A program made the position numbers and the translations under genes. From assembly GCF_021044625.1 (NCBI RefSeq), contig NZ_CP087999.1:2187001-2251000 (forward strand): a DNA stretch of 64,000 nt, given 5' to 3'. The DNA comes from Geomonas sp. RF6. Its GTDB lineage: Bacteria > Desulfobacterota > Desulfuromonadia > Geobacterales > Geobacteraceae. The notes below the pieces were generated by a model, which did not search any database, was not told where the DNA came from, and worked only from the letters and a program-made list of their open reading frames with translations. Shown here in pieces: positions 8,963 to 16,264 of this stretch (position 1 is the stretch's first letter; each line of letters begins with the position of its first letter).

Positions 8963-9733
8963 ATGGATATAGCAAGCATAATCGGCCTCATCCTCGGCTT
9001 CGGCGCCGTCTTCGGCGGCGCCATCCTCGAGGGGCTTCACATCGGCGCCCTCATACAGCCCACCGCCTTCATCATCGTGGAGGGGGGGACGCTGGCGACG
9101 GTTTGCGTCGCCTTCCCGATGTCCACCCTCATGTCCGCCCTGAAGGACCTGAAGAAGGTTATCCTCCCCCCGAAGGAAGACCCGGAAGGGGTCATCAAGA
9201 ACATCATCAACTACGCGGCGAAGGCGCGGCGCAACGGCCTCATCTCGCTGGAGCAGGAAGCGCAGACCGTGAAGGACCCCTTCACCAAGAAGGGGATCTC
9301 GCTCGTCGTCGACGGCATCGACCCGCAGAAACTGAGGGAAACGATGGAGATCGAGCTCGCCTCCATAAAGGAGCACGGCAAGGGGAGCGCGGAGGTCTTC
9401 GAGGCGGCGGGCGGCTTCGCCCCGACCATCGGGATCATCGGCGCCGTTCTCGGCCTCATCCACGTCATGGGAAACCTCTCCGACCCCTCGAAGCTCGGCG
9501 GCGGTATCGCGGTCGCCTTCGTGGCCACGATCTACGGCCTCATGACCGCCAACATCATCTGTCTCCCCTTCGGCACGAAGCTCAAGCACCGCCTGAAGGA
9601 AGAGCTCCTGCAGAAGGAGATGGTCATCGAGGGGCTCATCGCCATCCAGAACGGCGAGAACCCCCACTTCATCGAGCAGAAGCTGCGGGCATACCTGCAC
9701 GACTCCGCCCCTGCGGAGAAAAAGGGGAAATAA
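8963..9733 (+). CDS. motA: Flagellar motor stator protein MotA
   Basis: Inner-membrane ion-channel subunit of the stator, 256 aa, PomA/MotP-like length. Four membrane segments are visible: residues about 3-25, 30-50, 150-172 and 182-205. The conserved IVEGGTLATVCVAFP and FAPTIGIIGAVLGLIHVM blocks surround TM2 and TM3. The charged cytoplasmic loop that contacts FliG lies between. Its stop abuts the motB ATG with no gap, so the stator subunits are co-translated. Confidence 0.96.
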   Translation: MDIASIIGLILGFGAVFGGAILEGLHIGALIQPTAFIIVEGGTLATVCVAFPMSTLMSALKDLKKVILPPKEDPEGVIKNIINYAAKARRNGLISLEQEAQTVKDPFTKKGISLVVDGIDPQKLRETMEIELASIKEHGKGSAEVFEAAGGFAPTIGIIGAVLGLIHVMGNLSDPSKLGGGIAVAFVATIYGLMTANIICLPFGTKLKHRLKEELLQKEMVIEGLIAIQNGENPHFIEQKLRAYLHDSAPAEKKGK

Positions 9734-10558
9734 ATGGCGAAAAAGGAAGAGCATGAGAAGGAACCAAACCACGAGCGGTGGCTGGTATCCTATGCCGACT
9801 TCATAACGCTCCTCTTCGCCGTCTTCGTGACCCTCTACGCCATGGGGCAGACCGACAAGAAGAAGGTCGAGCAGGTCCTGAACTCCATGCGCGACTCCTT
9901 CGGCTACACCCAGAGCTCCCTCCCCTCGAAGGGGAGCGTCATCGAGTCGGGGAACCTGAACCTGATCCCTACCCTGAAGACCGCCACCCTCGTCGCGAAG
10001 AGGGGGAGGAGCCACGGCGAGGAAAAGGACTTCAAGTCGACGAAGACCGCCATCGAGGCGTACCTCATGAAGACGGGGAACCAGCAGAAGGTGAGCGTCA
10101 ACATTAACAGCAGGGGACTGGTGGTGAGCCTGAAGGAGGCGGGATTCTTCCCCTCCGGGAGCGCCGCGCTACGCCCCGGCTCCCTCGCCCTCCTGAACGA
10201 CGTGGCGCAGTCCCTCTCCACCTATTCGAACTCCATACGGGTAGAGGGGCACACGGACAACATCCCGATCAGCTCCGCCGAGTACCGCTCCAACTGGGAG
10301 CTCTCCAGCAGCCGCGCCATCACCGTCCTGCAGTACCTGGTGCAGCAGTACGACTTCGAGCCGCAGAAGATCTCCGCCACCGGCTACGGCGAATTCCGCC
10401 CCGTCGCGGACAACGGCAGCGCAGAGGGGAGGGGGAGGAACCGCAGGGTGGACATCGTCCTCCTCTCCGAGCAGACCGCCCGCGCCGAGCCGGAAACATA
10501 CACCCCCTCCGTCGCTGCCCGCAGCGGCGGAGAAGGAACAGCTGACGCAGTGAAATAG
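9734..10558 (+). CDS. motB: Flagellar motor stator protein MotB
   Basis: Peptidoglycan-anchored stator subunit, 274 aa. One N-terminal membrane helix carries the ion-binding aspartate in WLVSYADFITLLFAVFVTLY (Asp at about residue 22). A linker/plug region follows. The OmpA-like domain at about 135-250 has IRVEGHTDNIPISSAEYRSN and later NRRVDIVLL, the motifs that bind peptidoglycan. The coupling ion (H+ or Na+) cannot be called with certainty from the sequence alone. Confidence 0.96.
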   Translation: MAKKEEHEKEPNHERWLVSYADFITLLFAVFVTLYAMGQTDKKKVEQVLNSMRDSFGYTQSSLPSKGSVIESGNLNLIPTLKTATLVAKRGRSHGEEKDFKSTKTAIEAYLMKTGNQQKVSVNINSRGLVVSLKEAGFFPSGSAALRPGSLALLNDVAQSLSTYSNSIRVEGHTDNIPISSAEYRSNWELSSSRAITVLQYLVQQYDFEPQKISATGYGEFRPVADNGSAEGRGRNRRVDIVLLSEQTARAEPETYTPSVAARSGGEGTADAVK

Positions 10559-10569
10559 TCGCCATCGAA

Positions 10570-10608
10570 CCCGGGTCTCCCTCCCCTTGCCGGGAGGAGA
10601 GGCCCGGG
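10570..10608 (+). terminator. Possible stem-loop after motB
   Basis: CCCGGG arms at 10570 and 10603, with a further pairing of CTCCC/GGGAG inside, form a strong GC hairpin 11 nt after the motB stop. There is no T-run, so termination is uncertain. Confidence 0.35.
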
Positions 10609-10756
10609 ACGAAATACCCTCTCCACCCTCGCGAAGTTCCACCCTCTGCACCCCCACCGCTCTTTTCTGACAAGGGCCGTCAATACCTTGACTTTCCCCC
10701 TTCCCCTCTCCCATGTGAATGAGGAAATACCTTAATTCATGAGCCATTGACGCCTC

Positions 10757-10772
10757 TGGTACGGTAGTTGCT
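10757..10772 (+). promoter_or_regulatory. Sigma-54 (-24/-12) promoter of the glycosyltransferase operon
   Basis: TGGTACGGTAGTTGCT matches TGGCACG-N4-TTGCW at all but one base, with the invariant GG and GC ten bases apart. Predicted transcription starts near 10784, upstream of the ATG at 10813. An alternative in-frame start at 10768 would lie inside the promoter and is therefore unlikely. Confidence 0.75.
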
Positions 10773-10812
10773 GCTATGCCTTGCGCACCTATCTACACTT
10801 GCAGAGGTTTCG

Positions 10813-11865
10813 ATGAAAGTATCAATGCCGCAAGGGGCCGCCCACGGCTGGGGAATAGCCGGGACGTACCTCTCCCGGGAGATCGCCAAGCTCCCCCCCA
10901 TCCCCGGTGTCACGCTGCACTGCATGTTGCCTACCCTGGCCCCGCTGCAGACCTCCGTCTGGGATGAAATAAACATCGGCTACTGTTTCTTCGAGGACAG
11001 CATCGAGATCCTCAACTACACCCGGATGGCCGGGAGGCGCTGGGACTACATCGTCGCCGGATCGAAGTGGTGCGAGTACCAGCTGAGGATCGGCGGGGTG
11101 AAGAACTGTTGCACCATCCTGCAGGGGGTGGACCCCGCGAACTTCCGCCCGCACCCTCTCCCTCCCGACGACCGCTTCGTGGTCTTTTCCGGCGGGAAGT
11201 TCGAGTTTCGCAAAGGGCAGGACCTGGTGATCGCCGCCATGCGCGTCTTCATGGAGCGTCATCACGATGCGTGGCTCTCCTGCATCTGGGCGAACCAGTG
11301 GCCCTTCTCCCTCGCCACCATGGGGATGTCCCCCTACATCCGCTACCAGCACGACGAAAACGATTTCCTCACGCTCCCGGCCCGCACCGCCGTCGCCAAC
11401 GGGCTCGACCCGCGGCGCGTCATCGCTCACCCGCTGATCCCCAACCACGAGGTGGCGCACGCTTTCGCCGGGACGCACATCGGCCTCTTCCCCAACCGCT
11501 GCGAGGGGGGGAACAACATGGTCATGTGCGAGTACATGGCGTGCGGCAGGACGGTGATAGCCTCCGACGGCAGCGGCCATGCCGACGTCATCACCCCCGA
11601 CAACGCCTATCCGCTCACCCGCTACCGTCCGATGGTGGTAACCGGCACCGGCGGGGCTGCCACCTCCGTGTGGGAGGAGCCGGAGCTGGACGAGATCGTG
11701 GAGCTTCTGGAGACGGCGTACCAGCGCCGCCACGAGCTTTCCGCCAAAGGTGCGCGTGCCGCCGCCTCCATGGAGCGCCTCGACTGGGGCGCAGCCGCGC
11801 GCCAGTTCCACTACGTCGCCACCCGCCTCGCCAACGAGCGGGAGCTCAAGAAGGCCCGCCGCTAG
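10813..11865 (+). CDS. GT4-like glycosyltransferase
   Basis: A 350-aa cytoplasmic protein resembling GT-B family 4 glycosyltransferases. The start MKVSMPQGAAHGWGIAGTYL is preceded by GAGG at good spacing. The middle strand VFSGGKFEFRKGQDLVIAAM (about 122-141) is the usual C-domain opening followed by a KGQD motif. The nucleotide-sugar site appears as FPNRCEGGNNMVMCEYMACG, with the two acidic residues separated by eight rather than the usual seven. It is first in a sigma-54-type operon with the giant TPR-GT9 genes, 2 nt before the next ATG. Sugar and acceptor are unknown; flagellin glycosylation is an inference from position. Confidence 0.75.
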   Translation: MKVSMPQGAAHGWGIAGTYLSREIAKLPPIPGVTLHCMLPTLAPLQTSVWDEINIGYCFFEDSIEILNYTRMAGRRWDYIVAGSKWCEYQLRIGGVKNCCTILQGVDPANFRPHPLPPDDRFVVFSGGKFEFRKGQDLVIAAMRVFMERHHDAWLSCIWANQWPFSLATMGMSPYIRYQHDENDFLTLPARTAVANGLDPRRVIAHPLIPNHEVAHAFAGTHIGLFPNRCEGGNNMVMCEYMACGRTVIASDGSGHADVITPDNAYPLTRYRPMVVTGTGGAATSVWEEPELDEIVELLETAYQRRHELSAKGARAAASMERLDWGAAARQFHYVATRLANERELKKARR

Positions 11866-11867
11866 CG

Positions 11868-14800
11868 ATGATTCCCGTATCCGCAGAAGAAAGGCTCGCC
11901 GAAGGGATCGCCCTGCACCGCCGGGGGATGCTCCCCCAGAGTATCGCCTGCTACCGCTCGCTCGCCGGTACCCACGTCGCCCTCGACGCCCTGGTAAACT
12001 TAGGCGCCGCGCTTGACGAGACCGGCGAGACAGCGGAGGCCGTCGCCTGCTACCGCGAGGCGCTGGCGCTCTCCCCTGCTCACCCCCTCGCCCACTACAA
12101 TCTGGGAAATGCCCTCATGAAGCTCGGGCGTCACGCCGAGGCGGTGGAGCGCTTTCGCAGCGCCCTCCTCAGTGCCCCCGGCTGCCGGGAGGCGCGCCTC
12201 GCGCTCGGCGCGGCGCTGCAGGCGGCGGGGGACCTCGCGGGGGCGCTGCGGACCTTTCGGGAGGCGACAGCAGAGGATCCGTCCGATGCCGAGGCGCACT
12301 GGTACCTCTCCCTCGCCCTCCTTAGCGACGGCGACTTTTGCGAGGGGTGGCGCGAGTACGAGTGGCGCTGGCAGAAGCCTTCCTTCACCTCCCTCACCCG
12401 GAGCTTCACCGAGCCCCTCTGGGACGGCTCCCCCCTCTGGGGGCGCCGCATCCTCCTGCACGGCGAGCAGGGGCTCGGCGACACCATTCACTTCATCCGC
12501 TACGCACCCTTGGTCGCCTCTGCCGGGGGGACCGTGCTGGTGGAGTGCCAGAGCCGGTCGCTGAAGCCGCTCCTGGAGAGGATCCCCGGGGTCTCCTCCG
12601 TCTCCGTGCTGGGGGAGGGCCTCCCCCCCTTCGACCTGCAGATCCCCCTCCTTTCCCTGCCGCGCCTCTTTGGCACTGCTATGGAGACGATTCCGGCACA
12701 GGTCCCCTACCTCTCCCCCGATCCGCAGCGGGTCAGCGCCTGGCGCGAGCGGATCGGGAAGGACGCGGGATTCAAGATCGGGGTCGCATGGGCGGGAAAA
12801 GCTGTTCCCGATCCTTTCCGCTCCTGCGAGCTCTCGGATCTCGCCCCTCTGGCGGCGATTCCGGAGACGAGCTTCTACTCGCTGCAACTTGGCGCAGAGG
12901 GGCGTGGCACGGAAGGAGCGCTTCCCCTTGCCGACCACACCGGCGCGATCAGGGACTTCGCCGACACTGCCGCCCTCGTCTCCCTCCTCGACCTCGTGAT
13001 CTCCGTCGACACCTCCGTGGCGCATCTTGCCGGGGCGCTGGGGAAACCGGTCTTTCTCATGCTCCCCAAGGCATGCGACTGGCGCTGGCTGCGCGACCGC
13101 GACGATTCCCCGTGGTACCCGACCATGCGACTCTTCCGCCAGAAGGAGCAGGGGGAGTGGCGCGAGGTGGTGCGGGAAATCGCGGCCGCGCTGAAGGACG
13201 CGGTGTGGAGCCATCTGGAAAGGGGGAGCGCGCGGGAGCCGATGAACGCCGACCGGGCCTACGCCTGCGGCACCTTCCTCGCCGAAGAGGGGCGGGTGCG
13301 CGAGGCGTGCGCCAGGTTCATGAAGGCGGCCTTCCTGGAGCCGAAGCGCTGGCAGGCGCACTACAGCCTCGGGGTGGCGCTGCAGCGCATGGGACTCATC
13401 CCTCAGGCGCAGGAGGCTTTTGCGGACGGGATCGCGGCAGACTCCGGCGTCCCCCTCCTGCACGAAGTCCTCGGCGTGGTGCTGCAGATGGGGGGGGATC
13501 TCCCCGCGGCCTGCGCCTCGTACCGCCGGGCGCTGGAGCTCGATCCCTTGAGCCTGCGCTCCCTCTACAACCTGGGCACCGCCTGCCGCGAACTGGGACA
13601 ACTGGCCGAGGCGCTGCACTTTTTCGAACGGGTGGCGGAGCGTTCTCCCGGTCACGCCGATGCCCGATGGAACCGCGCCGTTCTCCTCCTGATGCACGGC
13701 GACCTCACCCGCGGCTGGGGGGAGTTTCGCTGGCGCTTCAGGAAGAGCTCGGCCGCGCCGGAGCGCCACCCGGACACCCCCCGCTGGGACGGCTCGCCGT
13801 TGCAGGGGCGCACCATCCTCCTGCACGCCGAGCAGGGGCTCGGCGACACGGTGCAGTTCGTGCGCTACGCGCCGCTGGTGGCCGCGCGCGGCGGGCGTGT
13901 CATCCTGGAGGTGCAGGCCGCATCGCTGCTCCCCCTCCTGGAAGGACTCCCCGGGGTGGCGGGAGTTGTGGCGGCCGGCGAGCCGCTCCCTGAGTTCCAG
14001 GCCCGCGCCTCCCTCATGGACCTCCCCGCGATCTTCGGGACGACCCTCGAAACGATCCCCGCCGCGCCCTATCTGGCCGCCGACGAAGAGCTTAAGGAGA
14101 TCTGGCGCCAGCGTCTTCCCGGCGGCGGCACCTTCCGGGTCGGGCTCGTGTGGAAGGGGAGCTCCCGTCACGAAAACGACGCGAACCGCTCCCTTTCCCT
14201 GGCAGCCTTCGCTCCCCTCGCCGGGACCGCAGCCGTTTCCTTCCACTCCGTGCAGCTCGGGGACGGCGCGGCACAGCTCGACGCTCCCTTCCCCCTCCAT
14301 GATCTCACCTCGCAGATAGGGGATTTCTCCGATACCGCGGCGCTCGTGACAAACCTCGATCTGGTCATCACCGTCGACACCTGCGTTGCGCACCTCTGCG
14401 GCGCCCTCGGGGTGCCGACCTGGGTTCTCATCCCGCTCGTGCCGGACTGGCGCTGGCTCCTCGACAGGGAGGACTCCCCCTGGTACCCAACGCTGCGCCT
14501 CTTCCGCCAGAAAAAGCTCGGCGACTGGGGGGAGGTGCTGCAGCGGGTGCGGGAGGCCCTCGCCGCTCACCTCGACCGGGAGCGCACCGCCCACCGGCAC
14601 AAGATGCGCGGCATGATCCTCGCGGAAGAAGGGAGGCACGCCGAGGCTGCCGAGGCGTTCGAGGCAGCGCTCGTCATGAACCCGCTCGACCCTGAGTCGT
14701 ACAACAACCTCGGCTCCGCTCTCGACAGCCAGGGGAAGCTCCAGGAGGCGGTGGCGCGCTACCAGAAGGCCATTGCACTGAACGACACCTTCGTGGCGCC

Positions 14801-16262
14801 GCACTACAACCTCGGCAATACGCTGAAGACGATCGGCCACATTCCGCAGGCGATAGAGTGCTACCGGCGCGCGCTGGAACTGGAGCCGGGGCTCGTGCAG
14901 GGGTGGCACAACCTGGCGCTCGCCCTGCGCTGCGCGGGGAAACCGGAGGAGGCGCGCGCCGCTCTGGAGACCGCCCTCACGGTCGAACCGCGCTATCTGG
15001 CAGCGGGGCACAGCCTCGGGGAGCTGTTGCACGACGGCGGCGATCTCCCCGGTGCCGAGGAGGCGTTCCGGCGGGTGCTGGAGCTCGATCCCTCTTACCT
15101 CCCGTCCCTGAACGCGCTGGGGATCACGCTGCAGACGGCGGGGCGCCCGCAGGAGGCAGTCTCCTGCTACCAGCGCGCCCTGGCGGTGAAGCCGGACTAC
15201 CTGCACGCCCTGAACAACCTCGGCGCGGCGCTCCGCTCCCTCGGCCGTCTCCAGGAGGCGGTCTCCTGCTACCGCAGGGGGATGGCGGTCGATCCTGACT
15301 ATGCCGATGCTCACTGGAACCTCTCTCTCGTTCTCCTGCACCTCGGCGAGTTCCGCGAGGGGTGGCGCCTGTACGAGTGGCGCTTCCTGAAGGTGGAGCC
15401 GATCGCTACAAAGGAGGTGCCGCAACCGCGCTGGGACGGATCCTCTCCCGCCGGGCGCACCATCCTCCTTCATTCCGAGCAGGGGTTCGGCGACACGATC
15501 CAGTTCGCGCGCTACGCCTCGGTCGTCGCCGCCATGGGGGGGAAGGTCTATCTGGAGTGCCAGGTGCCGGCGTTGAAGCCGCTTCTCTCCACCGTCCCCG
15601 GCGTCTCCGGCGTCATTGCCCGCGGCGAGATCCTGCCGCGCTTCGACATGCACGCACCGCTCATGAGCCTGCCTCACCTGTGCGGCACAACGCTGGAGAC
15701 GATCCCCGCAGCGGTGCCGTACCTCAGCGTCGATCCCTGCCGGGAGGCGCTCTGGCGCGGGAAGGTATCGGAGGGGGGGGTGAGGGTGGGACTCGTCTGG
15801 GCCGGGCGCAAGACCTACAAGGACGACAAGAAGCGCTCCCTCTCCCTCTCTCTCTTCGCGCCGCTGGCGAGAGTTGCCGGTGCCTCCTTCTACATGCTCC
15901 AGATGGGGGACGGCGCCGAGCAGGCTGCCGATCCGCCGCCGGGGCTGAAGGTACATGACCTTACCGGCGGGATACGGGACTTTGCCGATACCGCCGCCTT
16001 CATCTCAACCCTTGACCTGGTCATTTCGGCGGACACCGCGGTGGCGCACCTCGCCGGGGCGCTCGGAAAGGCGGTGTGGGTGCTGGTGCCGTACGCCTGC
16101 GACTGGCGCTGGCTCACCGAGAGGGAGGATTCGCCGTGGTACCCGACCGCGCGCCTCTTCAGGCAGCGGGAGGCGGGGGACTGGGGCGGGGTGCTCGACC
16201 GGGTGGCCTGCGCGCTGGAAGAGATCGCAGGGGGCGCGTCCGCTCGGAAAAAGGTGGTTTGA
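11868..16262 (+). CDS. Giant three-module TPR / GT9-like glycosyltransferase
   Basis: 1464 aa built from three repeats of one unit: TPRs followed by a domain like ADP-heptose:LPS heptosyltransferase (GT9). Modules: TPR 1-170 and GT 180-440; TPR 460-625 and GT 635-900; a longer TPR array 910-1165 and GT 1185-1455. Each GT half has the ILLHxEQGLGDT-type motif (residues about 194, 650 and 1199), a DLVISVDTxVAHLAGALGKP motif, and a closing DWRWLxxRxDSPWYPTxRLFRQ block. The correct start is the ATG at 11868, 2 nt after the previous gene; the frame upstream is only open because of GC bias. There is no signal peptide. The likely role is protein or lipid-linked glycan transfer, with TPRs docking a protein partner. 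Confidence 0.82.
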   Translation: MIPVSAEERLAEGIALHRRGMLPQSIACYRSLAGTHVALDALVNLGAALDETGETAEAVACYREALALSPAHPLAHYNLGNALMKLGRHAEAVERFRSALLSAPGCREARLALGAALQAAGDLAGALRTFREATAEDPSDAEAHWYLSLALLSDGDFCEGWREYEWRWQKPSFTSLTRSFTEPLWDGSPLWGRRILLHGEQGLGDTIHFIRYAPLVASAGGTVLVECQSRSLKPLLERIPGVSSVSVLGEGLPPFDLQIPLLSLPRLFGTAMETIPAQVPYLSPDPQRVSAWRERIGKDAGFKIGVAWAGKAVPDPFRSCELSDLAPLAAIPETSFYSLQLGAEGRGTEGALPLADHTGAIRDFADTAALVSLLDLVISVDTSVAHLAGALGKPVFLMLPKACDWRWLRDRDDSPWYPTMRLFRQKEQGEWREVVREIAAALKDAVWSHLERGSAREPMNADRAYACGTFLAEEGRVREACARFMKAAFLEPKRWQAHYSLGVALQRMGLIPQAQEAFADGIAADSGVPLLHEVLGVVLQMGGDLPAACASYRRALELDPLSLRSLYNLGTACRELGQLAEALHFFERVAERSPGHADARWNRAVLLLMHGDLTRGWGEFRWRFRKSSAAPERHPDTPRWDGSPLQGRTILLHAEQGLGDTVQFVRYAPLVAARGGRVILEVQAASLLPLLEGLPGVAGVVAAGEPLPEFQARASLMDLPAIFGTTLETIPAAPYLAADEELKEIWRQRLPGGGTFRVGLVWKGSSRHENDANRSLSLAAFAPLAGTAAVSFHSVQLGDGAAQLDAPFPLHDLTSQIGDFSDTAALVTNLDLVITVDTCVAHLCGALGVPTWVLIPLVPDWRWLLDREDSPWYPTLRLFRQKKLGDWGEVLQRVREALAAHLDRERTAHRHKMRGMILAEEGRHAEAAEAFEAALVMNPLDPESYNNLGSALDSQGKLQEAVARYQKAIALNDTFVAPHYNLGNTLKTIGHIPQAIECYRRALELEPGLVQGWHNLALALRCAGKPEEARAALETALTVEPRYLAAGHSLGELLHDGGDLPGAEEAFRRVLELDPSYLPSLNALGITLQTAGRPQEAVSCYQRALAVKPDYLHALNNLGAALRSLGRLQEAVSCYRRGMAVDPDYADAHWNLSLVLLHLGEFREGWRLYEWRFLKVEPIATKEVPQPRWDGSSPAGRTILLHSEQGFGDTIQFARYASVVAAMGGKVYLECQVPALKPLLSTVPGVSGVIARGEILPRFDMHAPLMSLPHLCGTTLETIPAAVPYLSVDPCREALWRGKVSEGGVRVGLVWAGRKTYKDDKKRSLSLSLFAPLARVAGASFYMLQMGDGAEQAADPPPGLKVHDLTGGIRDFADTAAFISTLDLVISADTAVAHLAGALGKAVWVLVPYACDWRWLTEREDSPWYPTARLFRQREAGDWGGVLDRVACALEEIAGGASARKKVV

Positions 16263-16264
16263 CT

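Noticed and set aside
11067-11867. Extension of the three-module TPR-GT9 protein 267 codons upstream
   Set aside because: This would overlap the GT4 gene in another frame. The sequence is low complexity, and a proper ATG lies 2 nt after the GT4 stop.
12000-15956. A 1318-codon open frame on the minus strand
   Set aside because: It lies opposite the TPR-GT9 gene and reflects third-position GC bias. Its sequence is rich in Arg, Glu and Gly with no family motif, whereas the plus strand has repeated GT and TPR motifs.
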